Shown piece after piece: positions 41,111-50,350 of a stretch of DNA of 64,000 bases. Both the position numbers and the translations under genes were made by a program. The notes under the pieces are model-generated. The model worked only from the letters and a program-made list of their open reading frames with translations, was not told the DNA's origin and searched no databases. Each line of letters begins with the position of its first letter. The first letter of the stretch is position 1. The DNA is from Accumulibacter sp964420975 (GTDB lineage Bacteria; Pseudomonadota; Gammaproteobacteria; Burkholderiales; Rhodocyclaceae), in contig CAYQVH010000010.1 of the NCBI GenBank assembly GCA_964420975.1, positions 35,339 through 99,338 of the forward strand, read 5' to 3'.

Positions 41111-41428
41111 AGATTTGAGGCCGCTGTTGAAAAGGATCACGGCCGGATTGAGGTCCGGCGCTGTCAAGTCTTCGACCCACTGGATGGCCTGCACGCTCCG
41201 CAGCGCTGGCGGGTCGAGAACAGTCGCCACGGGGGCCTCGACGTCCTCTTCGGCGACGATCAGATGCGTGCTTGCACCCACCACGCGGCCCAGAACCTCG
41301 CCGTCCTGCGCCACCTGACGCTCAATCTCCTGCGCCTGAATCCCGACCAGTGCAAGGGCGGCCTCAAGGTTCAGCGACTCATCGCTGCCTCTTCCGACAG
41401 CTTTCGCGCCGAACTTCTGGGGCTTGTA
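41111..41428 (+). pseudogene. Remnant of an ISAs1-family transposase, C-terminal part
   Basis: About 106 codons in frame without a start. The stretch EKDHGRIEVRRC is the typical DDE-proximal signature of ISAs1 (H-repeat) transposases, and WRVENSRHGGLDVLFGDDQ, then HHAAQNLAVLRHLTLNLLR, is the conserved C-terminus. The part between VFDPLDGLHAP and RWRVENS is much shorter than in complete elements, so an internal deletion has occurred. Ends about 100 bp before leuC. Confidence 0.7.
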
Positions 41429-41525
41429 CAAGATTCATGCAATCGCCCTGGGGTAAGCACCGGCCGCCGCCGCGCGAACGCGGTAGTCTGGTAGTCTACG
41501 TCGTTTCAGCCACGCGAGAGTCCTC

Positions 41526-42947
41526 ATGGCGCGCACGCTTTACGACAAACTTTGGGACGCCCACGTCGTTTATCAGGACGACCAGGGCACGGCACTGATC
41601 TACATCGATCGCCATCTGGTGCATGAAGTCACCAGCCCGCAGGCTTTCGAAGGTCTGAAGCTGGCCGGGCGCCGGCCGTGGCAGGCCCGGACGGTGCTCG
41701 CCACGCCCGACCATAACATTCCGACGTCCGACCGTGCGGCCGGAATCGTCGACCCGGTTTCCCGCACGCAGGTCGAGACGCTTGACGCCAACTGTGTCGA
41801 GTTCGGCCTTCAGCAGTTCCGGATGGACGATAGTCGCCAGGGCATCGTCCATGTCATCGGTCCCGAGCAAGGGTTCACTCTACCGGGCGCCACGGTGGTC
41901 TGCGGAGACTCGCACACCAGCACGCACGGAGCATTCGCCGCGCTTGCTTTCGGCATCGGCACCTCGGAGGTCGAGCAGGTGCTGGCGACGCAGTGCCTTT
42001 GGCAGCAGAAGTCGAAAGCGATGTTGATCACGGTGAACGGTGCGCTGCCTCGCGGAGTGACGGCGAAAGACGTCGCGCTGACGATTATCGGCCGCATCGG
42101 GACGGCCGGTGGTACGGGCTACGCCGTCGAGTTTGCCGGCGACACGATTCGTGCGCTGTCGATGGAAGGACGCATGACGCTCTGCAATATGGCGATCGAG
42201 GCCGGCGCCCGAGCGGGAATGGTCGCCGCCGACGAAAAGACGATCGACTACGTCAAGGGACGTCCGCAGGCGCCGGCTGGCGCTGCGTGGGACCAGGCGG
42301 TCGCCTATTGGCGGACCTTGCACTCCGACGACGGTGCGACGTTTGACGTCGTGGTCGACTTCGATGCGGCGGCGATCCGACCGCAGGTGACCTGGGGCAC
42401 GTCGCCGGAAATGGTGCTGTCGATCGAGGACCGGGTGCCCAACCCACTTGACGCGCCAACCCCTGTCAAACAGGCCGGCTGGCAGCGCGCGTTGGCGTAT
42501 ATGGGACTGACCGCAGGGACGCCGATCGCGGATATCGCCATCGATAAGGCCTTCATTGGTTCCTGCACCAATTCGCGAATCGAGGATTTGCGTGAAGCGG
42601 CCGCTGTCGCGCGCTGGGCAGTCGCCAACGGTCGCCGCGTGGCGGCCAACGTCAAGGTCGCAATGGTCGTGCCGGGATCCGGCCTCGTCAAGTCGCAGGC
42701 AGAGGCCGAGGGCCTCGACCGTCAGTTCCGCGACGCGGGATTCGAATGGCGGGATCCCGGATGTTCGATGTGTCTGGCGATGAACGCCGACCGTCTCGAA
42801 CCCGGTGAACGCTGCGCCTCGACGTCCAACCGCAACTTCGAAGGCCGGCAGGGCCAGGGCGGACGAACGCATCTGGTGTCGCCGGCGATGGCCGCGGCGG
42901 CAGCCGTTTTCGGCCACTTCGTCGATATCAGGCAACTCGACGCCTAG
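41526..42947 (+). CDS. leuC: 3-isopropylmalate dehydratase large subunit
   Basis: A 473-residue aconitase-family protein for the second step of leucine synthesis (2- to 3-isopropylmalate). The [4Fe-4S] cluster cysteines are in FIGSCTNSRIEDL and in DPGCSMCLAMN; substrate-site blocks include VVCGDSHTSTHGAFAALAFGIGTSEVE. Normal length. The ATG at 41526 follows a gagag sequence. It is separated from leuD by 27 bp. The upstream 100 bp joins directly to an ISAs1 remnant, so its promoter must be within or right after this remnant. Confidence 0.97.
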   Translation: MARTLYDKLWDAHVVYQDDQGTALIYIDRHLVHEVTSPQAFEGLKLAGRRPWQARTVLATPDHNIPTSDRAAGIVDPVSRTQVETLDANCVEFGLQQFRMDDSRQGIVHVIGPEQGFTLPGATVVCGDSHTSTHGAFAALAFGIGTSEVEQVLATQCLWQQKSKAMLITVNGALPRGVTAKDVALTIIGRIGTAGGTGYAVEFAGDTIRALSMEGRMTLCNMAIEAGARAGMVAADEKTIDYVKGRPQAPAGAAWDQAVAYWRTLHSDDGATFDVVVDFDAAAIRPQVTWGTSPEMVLSIEDRVPNPLDAPTPVKQAGWQRALAYMGLTAGTPIADIAIDKAFIGSCTNSRIEDLREAAAVARWAVANGRRVAANVKVAMVVPGSGLVKSQAEAEGLDRQFRDAGFEWRDPGCSMCLAMNADRLEPGERCASTSNRNFEGRQGQGGRTHLVSPAMAAAAAVFGHFVDIRQLDA

Positions 42948-42974
42948 ATCCACGTACGGGAGAGCGCAAACGCC

Positions 42975-43616
42975 ATGAAAGCCTTCACTACTCTGCACGG
43001 TCTGGTCGCGCCGCTCGACCGCGCCAATGTCGATACCGACGCGATCATTCCGAAACAATTTCTGAAGTCGATCCGCCGCTCGGGCTTCGGACCCAACGCC
43101 TTCGACGAATGGCGTTACCTTGACCGTGGCGAACCCGATCGTGACTGCTCGAACCGCCCGCTCAATCCGGATTTCGTGCTTAACCAGCCGCGCTACCAAG
43201 GCGCCTCGATCTTGCTCGCGGGCGAGAACTTCGGTTGTGGATCAAGCCGTGAGCACGCGCCGTGGGCTCTCGAGGACTACGGTTTCCGCGCCATCATCGC
43301 TCCCAGCTTCGCCGAAATCTTCTTCAACAACTGTTTCAAGAACGGCATTTTGCCGATCGTTCTTTCGACCAGCGCGGTCGACCAGCTTTTCCACGAGACG
43401 TTCGCCACCGAGGGTTACCGGCTGATGGTCGATCTCGCCAAGCAGATCGTGACTACGCCGGCCGGAGAGGACATGGCGTTCGCCGTTGATGGCGAACGCA
43501 AGCACCGCCTGCTGCATGGTCTCGACGAGATTGACCTGACGCTGCAACACGGCGACCGGATCAGGGCTTACGAAGCCCGCCGCCGGAGCGAAGTCCCCTG
43601 GCTGTTCCAGGTATGA
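42975..43616 (+). CDS. leuD: 3-isopropylmalate dehydratase small subunit
   Basis: A 213-residue swivel-domain subunit. Family blocks: GLVAPLDRANVDTDAIIPKQFLK (opening), ILLAGENFGCGSSREHAPWAL and IIAPSFAEIFFNNCFKNGILP. Works with LeuC as a heterodimer. A gggagagcgcaaacgcc stretch gives the Shine-Dalgarno. Overlaps a small membrane-protein gene by 4 bp (ATGA). Confidence 0.97.
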   Translation: MKAFTTLHGLVAPLDRANVDTDAIIPKQFLKSIRRSGFGPNAFDEWRYLDRGEPDRDCSNRPLNPDFVLNQPRYQGASILLAGENFGCGSSREHAPWALEDYGFRAIIAPSFAEIFFNNCFKNGILPIVLSTSAVDQLFHETFATEGYRLMVDLAKQIVTTPAGEDMAFAVDGERKHRLLHGLDEIDLTLQHGDRIRAYEARRRSEVPWLFQV

Positions 43617-43912
43617 GGCTCGTCATCTGGGTCATGTGGCCCGCCTTCATCGCCGCCGGCATCGCCGAGACCTTGTTTTTCACGATGATCGACCCGCGCC
43701 AACTCTACCTGTTGGGTGAACTGGTCGAGTGGTCACCAACGGCGACGTATTCGACTGGCTTCTTTTTTTTCTGGCTGATCTGCATTTTCTCGAGCTTGAT
43801 GACCTACTTCATGCTGCCGCAGGCGGTCAAGGAGGCACTGATCCATGCCGCGGGTGAGCGCGAGGACCTTGCTCGGCGCAAGCGCCAGAATTCCGGCGAA
43901 AATTCGGGCTAA
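43613..43912 (+). CDS. Small two-helix membrane protein, unknown function
   Basis: A 99-residue protein with two clear membrane helices (about 3-25 and 47-68) and a charged C-terminal tail (AAGEREDLARRKRQNSGENSG). The ATGA overlap with leuD and the typical hydrophobic pattern make it a real gene, translated together with leuD. Similar small proteins occur behind leuD in some betaproteobacteria as far as I recall. No function can be assigned. Its stop codon overlaps that of the convergent metZ gene by 4 bp. Confidence 0.75.
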   Translation: MRLVIWVMWPAFIAAGIAETLFFTMIDPRQLYLLGELVEWSPTATYSTGFFFFWLICIFSSLMTYFMLPQAVKEALIHAAGEREDLARRKRQNSGENSG

Positions 43913-45099
43913 ATCGCTGACAAACCGCGATCGAGGTCGTCCTGCAAGTCGGCAACCGCTTCGAGGCCGACGGCAATCCGTAACAGGTCTTCGCCAATTC
44001 CCGCGGCCGCACGTTGCTCGGCGGTCAGGCGACCGTGCGTCGTCGACGCCGGATGCGTCAACGTCGTCTTGGTGTCGCCGAGGTTGGCGGTAATCGACAG
44101 CAGACGGCAACTGTCGACCACTGTCCACGCCTCGGCGCGCGCGCCCTTGATGGTAAAGGAGACGATCGCGCCGCCACTTTTTTGCTGCCGCTGCGCAAGG
44201 TCATACTGCGGGTGTGACGGCAAACCGGGGTAGTAGACGCGTGCCACGCGCGGGTGCTGCTCCAGCCAGGTCGCGATCTCCAGCGCCTTGGCCGATTGCG
44301 CCAACAGCCTGAGCTGGAGCGTCTCCAGCCCCTTGAGCAGGATCCAGGCGTTGAAAGCCGAAAGCGTCGGTCCGGCGCTGCGCAGGAATTTGAACACCTC
44401 CTCGATCAGTCCCTGCGGACCGGCGACCGCTCCGCCGAGGACACGCCCCTGACCGTCGAGAAACTTGGTCGCCGAATGCACCACCAGATCAGCACCGAAA
44501 AGCAGCGGCCGTTGCAGTACCGGTGTACAGAAACAGTTGTCCACCGCTACCAGGACCTTGCGGGCGTGCGCCATGCGGACCAAGGCGGCGAGGTCGGCAA
44601 TCTCGGTCAGCGGATTTGACGGCGTTTCAAGGAAGAAAAGCCGGGTTTCCGGCCGCATCGCCGCCTCCCACGCACCGAGGTCGGTCTGCCCGACGAAGGT
44701 GGTATGAACGCCAAAGCGGGGCAGAATGTTGCCGAGGAGTTGTTGTGTCGCCCCGAACAACCCGGTCGAGGCGACAATATGATCGCCACCGCTGCAAAGC
44801 GCCATGACCAGCGAAAGGATGGCCGACATCCCGGAGGCGGTTGCGATACAGGCCTCGGCACCTTCGAGCGCCGCCAGACGCTCCTGAAAGACGCTGACCG
44901 TCGGATTGGTAAACCGCGAGTAGACATTACCGGCTTCTTCACCGGAAAAGCGCGCCGCCGCCTCGGCGGCATTGCGGAAGACAAAGCTCGATGTGAGGTA
45001 TAAGGCCTCGCTGTGTTCGTTGAACTGGCTTCGCTCCTGGCCTTCGCGGACGGCCAGGGTCTCCAGCGAATACCGACGCCCCCTCGAAGTGTCGCTCAT
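43909..45099 (-). CDS. metZ: O-succinylhomoserine sulfhydrylase
   Basis: A 396-residue PLP-dependent enzyme of the Cys/Met metabolism family that forms homocysteine from O-succinylhomoserine and sulfide. Recognisable: RFSGEEAGNVYSRFTNPTV, the VAVDNCFCTPVLQRPL cofactor loop and the PLP lysine in HSATKFLDGQG. The choice of MetZ over cystathionine gamma-synthase rests on the FCTPVLQRP loop and on its constant partnership with purF in this neighbourhood. Overlaps purF by 4 bp and the convergent small gene by 4 bp. Confidence 0.92.
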   Translation of the reverse strand: MSDTSRGRRYSLETLAVREGQERSQFNEHSEALYLTSSFVFRNAAEAAARFSGEEAGNVYSRFTNPTVSVFQERLAALEGAEACIATASGMSAILSLVMALCSGGDHIVASTGLFGATQQLLGNILPRFGVHTTFVGQTDLGAWEAAMRPETRLFFLETPSNPLTEIADLAALVRMAHARKVLVAVDNCFCTPVLQRPLLFGADLVVHSATKFLDGQGRVLGGAVAGPQGLIEEVFKFLRSAGPTLSAFNAWILLKGLETLQLRLLAQSAKALEIATWLEQHPRVARVYYPGLPSHPQYDLAQRQQKSGGAIVSFTIKGARAEAWTVVDSCRLLSITANLGDTKTTLTHPASTTHGRLTAEQRAAAGIGEDLLRIAVGLEAVADLQDDLDRGLSAI

Positions 45100-46625
45100 G
45101 CCGCCGACAACAGGTCAAGTTGCAATTGTTTCGAAGCCCGACGCTCGCCCTTCCCGTGCCCTACCAGCCCGTCCAGTCGCGCCAGTTCGATACGATTGAG
45201 GTACTCCTCGCTGACGTCACCGGTGACGTAGTCGCCGTCGAAACACGAGGTGTCGAAGCGTTCGACCGTCGGCCGCAGATCACGGATCGACGCTTTCAAC
45301 GCCTCCAGCTCCTGGTAGATCAGCGCGTCGGCGCCAATCTCGCACGCGATCTCGTGGCCGTTGCGACCCGTGGCTATCAGCTCGACGCGCGTCGGCATGT
45401 CGATCCCGTAGACGTTGGGGAAGCGGACGGGTGGCGAGGCGGAAGCAAAATACACCTTCAACGCGCCGGCAGCTCGCGCCATGTCGACAATCTCGCGACT
45501 CGTCGTTCCGCGAACGATCGAATCGTCGACCAGCAGCACGCGCTTGCCTTTGAACTCCTGGGCAACCGTATTCAGCTTCTGTCGTACCGACCGTTTGCGC
45601 GTCGCCTGCCCAGGCATGATGAAGGTACGGCCGATATAGCGATTCTTGACAAAACCTTCGCGATACGGAACGCCGATCCGCTGCGCAAGCTGCATCGCCG
45701 AGGGACGACTCGAATCGGGAATCGGGATGACGACATCGATCTCGTCGGCCGGAACCAGGGTCACGAGTTTGTCTGCCAAGTGCTCGCCCATGCGCAGTCT
45801 TGCCTCATAGACCGAAACGCCATCGATCACCGAGTCTGGACGCGCCAGATAGACAAACTCGAAGATACACGGTGACAAGCACGGCGACTCGGCACATTGG
45901 CGTTGATGCAGGCGATGCGCGCGATCAACGAAGATCGCTTCCCCCGGAGCGACGTCGCGTAGCACCTGGAATCCGAGCGTATCAAGCGCTACCGACTCGG
46001 AAGCGAAGAGGTACTCGATCCCCTCCGGCGTGTCACTGCAACCGAAAACCAGCGGCCGGATGCCGTGTGGGTCGCGAAACGCCAGCATCCCGTAGCCGGC
46101 AATCATCGCGACCACGGCGTAGGCGCCCCGGCAACGCCGATGAACGGCGGCCACCGCGTCAAAAATCGTCTCGGGATCGAGACGACAACCCTTGGCAGCC
46201 GCCTGCAGCTCGTGCGCCAACGCGTTGAGCAGCACTTCCGAATCAGAACTGGTGTTGATGTGTCGCAGATCTTGACGAAACATTTCGTCCTTCAGCTGTT
46301 CCGTGTTGGTCAGGTTGCCGTTGTGTCCAAGGACAATGCCGAACGGCGAATTGACGTAAAAAGGCTGCGACAAGGCGGCGTCGAAGGCTGAACCCGCGGT
46401 CGGGTAGCGACAATGGGCGATTCCCATATTGCCCGGCAGAGCGCGCATGTTGCGGGTGCGAAAGACGTCACGCACGAGTCCGGACCCCTTGTGCATGTGA
46501 AAAGCGTCGTCTTCCGCCGTGACGATGCCCGCTGCGTCCTGACCGCGATGCTGAAGGACCATCAGACCGTCGTACAGCAACTGGTTGACTGGCGTTGTGG
46601 CGACTACTCCGAGTATCCCGCACAT
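45096..46625 (-). CDS. purF: Amidophosphoribosyltransferase
   Basis: A 509-residue glutamine-dependent enzyme for the first step of purine synthesis. Cys2 (MCGILGVV) is the glutaminase nucleophile after Met removal. The N-terminal Ntn domain contains HRGQDAAGI and GHNGNLTNT; the phosphoribosyltransferase domain carries VLLVDDSIVRGTTSREIV, the PRPP loop. Normal length. Preceded by cvpA with a 9-bp gap, as in many proteobacteria. Confidence 0.97.
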   Translation of the reverse strand: MCGILGVVATTPVNQLLYDGLMVLQHRGQDAAGIVTAEDDAFHMHKGSGLVRDVFRTRNMRALPGNMGIAHCRYPTAGSAFDAALSQPFYVNSPFGIVLGHNGNLTNTEQLKDEMFRQDLRHINTSSDSEVLLNALAHELQAAAKGCRLDPETIFDAVAAVHRRCRGAYAVVAMIAGYGMLAFRDPHGIRPLVFGCSDTPEGIEYLFASESVALDTLGFQVLRDVAPGEAIFVDRAHRLHQRQCAESPCLSPCIFEFVYLARPDSVIDGVSVYEARLRMGEHLADKLVTLVPADEIDVVIPIPDSSRPSAMQLAQRIGVPYREGFVKNRYIGRTFIMPGQATRKRSVRQKLNTVAQEFKGKRVLLVDDSIVRGTTSREIVDMARAAGALKVYFASASPPVRFPNVYGIDMPTRVELIATGRNGHEIACEIGADALIYQELEALKASIRDLRPTVERFDTSCFDGDYVTGDVSEEYLNRIELARLDGLVGHGKGERRASKQLQLDLLSAA

Positions 46626-46634
46626 GGCCCGTTC

Positions 46635-47123
46635 CTAACCAAACCTGATTCGTTTCGCGACATCTGCCGGCAACCAGGGTTTGCTCGCCAGCACCACGGT
46701 TTCGAGAGGCGTCGCCAGGTACGCCTCGCTCCACCATTTTTCTTTCGGCAAAGAAGTCATGCCGCCGATCGCGACCAGTGCGACGACGATGATCAATCCT
46801 CGCGCGAAGCCGAAAACGACGCCTAGCAGCCGGTCGGTGATCGTCATCCCGAGCGCTTTGAGCAATCCGCGCAGGGCCAGACGCAAGAGCGCCATCACCA
46901 TCAGCACGGCGAGAAATAGGGCGACCCACGCCGCAGCCAGGCGCAAGGCTGGCTCGGAAAGTCCCGTAAACAACGAAGCCACTTCTGCACCCCACGCGCG
47001 CGCAGCGAGAAAAGCCAATACCCAGGCGACGAGCGCAATGATCTCTCCCACCACTCCCCGCCACAAACCAAGTCCGAGGGAAGCGACGACGACGCCGACG
47101 ACGCCATAGTCGAAAGCAGTCAT
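46635..47123 (-). CDS. cvpA: Colicin V production family protein CvpA
   Basis: A 162-residue membrane protein with four helices (about 5-22, 26-45, 62-85, 103-122) and the family opening MTAFDYGVVGVVVASLGLGLWRG. CvpA is linked to envelope homeostasis and, in E. coli, to colicin V export; exact role unknown. It overlaps the SPOR-domain gene by 4 bp and precedes purF, the usual order. Confidence 0.92.
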   Translation of the reverse strand: MTAFDYGVVGVVVASLGLGLWRGVVGEIIALVAWVLAFLAARAWGAEVASLFTGLSEPALRLAAAWVALFLAVLMVMALLRLALRGLLKALGMTITDRLLGVVFGFARGLIIVVALVAIGGMTSLPKEKWWSEAYLATPLETVVLASKPWLPADVAKRIRFG

Positions 47124-48103
47124 TGCCGGCTGGCGACCACCCCGTTGACGCCGCTGCGCTTGAGTTTTTCCAGCGCCTTTTCGGCTGCCTCACGACTGGG
47201 AAACGGGCCCGCACGAACGCGTATCTTCGTCCCATCAGGCTGCGTCAATACCTCCGTATAGGAACTGACGCCAAGGCCGCCGAGCTTGCCTTGCAATTGT
47301 TTGACGTTATCCGAATTGGCAAACGCGCCGACCAGAATGACATGCTGCGTCGCTGTCGACTTTGCGGGCGAAGTCACGGCAGCCGCCGGCTTGCTCGCTG
47401 CCGAAGCCGAACTGCCGGTGCGCTGGGGCTCGTCGGTGACTGGTTTCGACTCTTCCGCCGGTTTCTCGACGGGCTTCTCCGGCGATCGGTCGGAAGACGG
47501 TTCCACTGCCGGCTTGTCCACCGGCTTCTCCGGCGGTTTGGCGAGCGCCCGCGGTGTTTCGCTGGCGGGCTTATCGGCGCTGCGGGCTGTGGCTTTGTCG
47601 GTCGACTTGTCTGCCGCCTTCTCTACCGTCTTCTCGGCTTTCTTCACGGTCGGCTTGGTCTCCGCCGTTTTGTCGGTCGGTTTCGCCAGCTTCTTCTCGA
47701 CGCCAGCGTCCGACGTTTTCTCGACCGGCTTGGTCACTTTCTTCTCGGTCGACCTTTCCGGCCCCTTGTCTGCCGTCTTCGTCACGGCGGGCTTGGTATT
47801 CGCGACTGCTGCAGGCTTGACCGAGGGCGATTCGACGACCGGAATCGCGACTTCCGGTCGGGCTGAACTCGGCGAAGCGACTTCGGCCGTCGGCACAGGT
47901 TTGGCAAGCGGCTCTTTCGGTCGGAACGGCGTCTGGTCCTGACCGGGGATACGAACCTGGACGTCCTGCACGTGCTGCCGCGGCTCGTCGTCCATCACCA
48001 TCGGCAGCACCACCGCCGCCAGACCGGCAAAGGCAATCGCACCCACTAGGCGCCGGCGCGCTTTTTTCTTCAGCTGAATTTGCGGATCGGAGGATTCAGT
48101 CAT
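47120..48103 (-). CDS. SPOR-domain cell-division/envelope protein (DedD-like)
   Basis: A 327-residue protein with one membrane helix (about 18-36, RLVGAIAFAGLAAVVLPMVM), a long periplasmic linker (40-245) made of Lys/Pro/Thr/Glu/Asp-rich irregular repeats (KPxDKxxE-like units), and a C-terminal SPOR domain (250-325) that binds denuded peptidoglycan at the division site. The position between folC and cvpA matches dedD of other proteobacteria. The low-complexity linker may give slipped reads or length variation. Confidence 0.88.
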   Translation of the reverse strand: MTESSDPQIQLKKKARRRLVGAIAFAGLAAVVLPMVMDDEPRQHVQDVQVRIPGQDQTPFRPKEPLAKPVPTAEVASPSSARPEVAIPVVESPSVKPAAVANTKPAVTKTADKGPERSTEKKVTKPVEKTSDAGVEKKLAKPTDKTAETKPTVKKAEKTVEKAADKSTDKATARSADKPASETPRALAKPPEKPVDKPAVEPSSDRSPEKPVEKPAEESKPVTDEPQRTGSSASAASKPAAAVTSPAKSTATQHVILVGAFANSDNVKQLQGKLGGLGVSSYTEVLTQPDGTKIRVRAGPFPSREAAEKALEKLKRSGVNGVVASRQ

Positions 48104-49467
48104 CTCGATCGGGACGCTCCCTCACGGCTTCGGCGGCCATCCTCGATAGACTGCATGACGGCCGCGACCGTATGGAACGATCCAAAAACGACGATTCTAT
48201 CATCTTCACCGGCCAGCTTGACGGCGCGCTCGAAGGCAAGCGCAGGCGATGCGAAGCAGTCCATGCTCCCACCGAGCTGGCAGTCACGGATAACCGCGGC
48301 GAGCGTGGCCGCCGACGCACTCCGTGGGGTGTCGAGAGCGGTCAGCAGCCAGCTATCGACCTTTCCCGCTAGGGGTCGCAGCGACGACGGAACGTCCTTG
48401 TCGCCGAGCATGCCGACCACGGCAAGAGTCCGCCGAAAGAAGCCCATGCCGGCCAGGCTGTCGGCCAAGGCGTCAACCGCCTCCGGGTTGTGCGCAACGT
48501 CGAGGACCATCAGCGGACGCCCCGCCAGGACTTGGCAGCGGCCGGGCAGGAAAACCTCGACCAGAGCGCGCCTGACCGCCTGCATGGGAACCGGCAGTTG
48601 CGGCCTGAGCGTCTCGATTGCGGCCAGGGCGGCACTCGCGTTGCGTAGCTGGCCGCCGCCGCGTAGCGCCGGCTTCGGCAAGCCTCCGCGACGCAATCCC
48701 TCACGCCCCCAGAACATCCACTGCGACGCTTCAGAGCGGTAACCGAAGTCGCGCCCCAGGAGGTGGAGGTCGGCGCCAATCGCCGTCGCGTGGTCGATCA
48801 ATGACGACGGAACCTCAGGGTCTGCGCAGATCGCCGGCTTGCCCAGCCGATAGATGCCGGCTTTTTCGAACGCGATACTGGCGCGCGTCGGACCCAACCA
48901 GTCGGTGTGATCGAGGGCGACGCCGGTAACGACGGCGCAGCTGGGCTCAAAGGCGTTGACTGCGTCAAGCCGGCCGCCGAGTCCGACTTCCAGGATGACG
49001 ACGTCGAGCGGGCGGGCACGAAACCATTCGATCGCCGCCAGCGTCCCGAACTCGAAATAGGTCAGCGGCACGGCGCCGGCCGCCTGTCTCGCCTGTTCGA
49101 CGCGAGCAAAGGCCGCGCACAGACTCGCGTCGTCGGCGGGTCGACGATCGACCCGCACCCGCTCGTTGTACGCCAGCAAATGGGGCGAGGTGTAGCAGCC
49201 GACCGCGTACCCGGACAGCGCGTAGATGGCTTCCAGATAGGCGCAAGTCGAGCCTTTGCCGTTGGTACCACCGACGGTGATCAGCGGGCAGTTGATCGTC
49301 TGTCCGAGGACGTCCCGGACGCGGCGCACGCGCTCCAGCCCGAGTTCGATTCCTGCCTGTCCGCGCGGGTGTAGGCGCTCGAGATGTTCCAGCCAGCGCG
49401 GCAGGTCAACGCCGATGGGAGGAAGCGCGGCGCCAGTTGCCGGTTCTGGTTTCCCGGCCGCACTCAC
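48100..49467 (-). CDS. folC: Bifunctional dihydrofolate synthase / folylpolyglutamate synthase
   Basis: A 455-residue Mur-ligase-like enzyme that adds glutamate to dihydropteroate and folates. The ATP loop is VGGTNGKGSTCAYLEAI; TSPHLLAYNERVRVDR and VILEVGLGGRLDAVN are family blocks; the C-terminal domain has LDVAHNPEAVDALAD. The ATG at 49467 gives an N-terminus slightly longer than E. coli FolC. Overlaps the SPOR gene by 4 bp and lies 10 bp after accD. Confidence 0.95.
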   Translation of the reverse strand: MSAAGKPEPATGAALPPIGVDLPRWLEHLERLHPRGQAGIELGLERVRRVRDVLGQTINCPLITVGGTNGKGSTCAYLEAIYALSGYAVGCYTSPHLLAYNERVRVDRRPADDASLCAAFARVEQARQAAGAVPLTYFEFGTLAAIEWFRARPLDVVILEVGLGGRLDAVNAFEPSCAVVTGVALDHTDWLGPTRASIAFEKAGIYRLGKPAICADPEVPSSLIDHATAIGADLHLLGRDFGYRSEASQWMFWGREGLRRGGLPKPALRGGGQLRNASAALAAIETLRPQLPVPMQAVRRALVEVFLPGRCQVLAGRPLMVLDVAHNPEAVDALADSLAGMGFFRRTLAVVGMLGDKDVPSSLRPLAGKVDSWLLTALDTPRSASAATLAAVIRDCQLGGSMDCFASPALAFERAVKLAGEDDRIVVFGSFHTVAAVMQSIEDGRRSREGASRSR

Positions 49468-49477
49468 GCCACAACCC

Positions 49478-50350
49478 TCACTGCGTGGCGGGTCGCTTCT
49501 GTAACAGCGCGAGCAATTCGGCGACCTTGTCTTTCAATTCCCGGCGATCGACGATCAGGTCAATGGCCCCCTTTTCGAGCAGGAACTCGGACCGTTGAAA
49601 GCCCACCGGCAAGGTCTCGCGCACCGTCTGCTCGATGACTCGCGGTCCGGCAAAGCCGATCAGTGCGCCCGGTTCGGCAATGACGACGTCGCCGATGAAG
49701 GCAAACGACGCCGAGACGCCGCCCATCGTCGGGTCAGTCAGGATGGAAATGAAGGGCAAACGAGCGGCCGAGAGTCGCGTCAGGATGGCGTTGGTCTTGG
49801 CCATCTGCATCAGTGAAAACAGTCCCTCCTGCATGCGCGCACCGCCCGAGGCGGTGACGCAAACGAACGCCTGCCGCAGGTCGACCGCCGACTGTACTCC
49901 GCGGACAAAGCGCTCGCCGAGGACGGAGCCCATTGAACCGCCCATGAAGTCGAACTCGAAAGCGGCGACGACCACCGGGTTTGCCTTGATGGCGCCTTGC
50001 ATGACGACCAGCGCATCGCCCTCACCGGTCTGCTTCGTGGCTTCCTGCAGGCGCAGTGGATAAGGTCGACTGTCCTTGAAGGCAAGGCTGTCGACCGGCA
50101 GCACGTCGGCGCCGATTTCGCTGCGCCCTTCAATGTCGAGCAGCAGATCGATCCGCGCCCGGGCGTCGAGACGATGATGATGACTGCACTTGGGGCACAC
50201 ATTGCAGTTGCGGGCAAGTTCGGCGGCGTAAAGCACGGTTTCACACGCTTTGCACTTGCTCCACAATCCTTCCGGTAGCGACGACCGGCGCACGACGTCA
50301 CTACCACTGCGTTTGATCTTCGGCGGTAACGCCTTGTTCATCCAGCTCAT
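49478..50350 (-). CDS. accD: Acetyl-CoA carboxylase carboxyltransferase subunit beta
   Basis: A 290-residue subunit of the carboxyltransferase that makes malonyl-CoA for fatty acid synthesis. The N-terminal four-cysteine zinc finger is visible (WSKCKACETVLY and NCNVCPKCSHHHRL), and the crotonase-like core has SGGARMQEGLFSLMQMAK. The ATG at 50350 (MSWMNKALPPKIKR) is the family start; it overlaps trpA by 4 bp, while the frame extends further upstream without similarity. Confidence 0.97.
   Translation of the reverse strand: MSWMNKALPPKIKRSGSDVVRRSSLPEGLWSKCKACETVLYAAELARNCNVCPKCSHHHRLDARARIDLLLDIEGRSEIGADVLPVDSLAFKDSRPYPLRLQEATKQTGEGDALVVMQGAIKANPVVVAAFEFDFMGGSMGSVLGERFVRGVQSAVDLRQAFVCVTASGGARMQEGLFSLMQMAKTNAILTRLSAARLPFISILTDPTMGGVSASFAFIGDVVIAEPGALIGFAGPRVIEQTVRETLPVGFQRSEFLLEKGAIDLIVDRRELKDKVAELLALLQKRPATQ

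Noticed and set aside
41880..43199. 439-codon open frame on the minus strand opposite leuC/leuD
   Set aside because: It is antisense to clearly conserved leuC and leuD; its translation is rich in Arg/Asp/His as expected of a GC-rich shadow frame and shows no family.
47400..47900. Lys/Pro-rich coding repeats as a mobile or satellite element
   Set aside because: They are the low-complexity periplasmic linker of the SPOR-domain protein, normal for DedD-like proteins.
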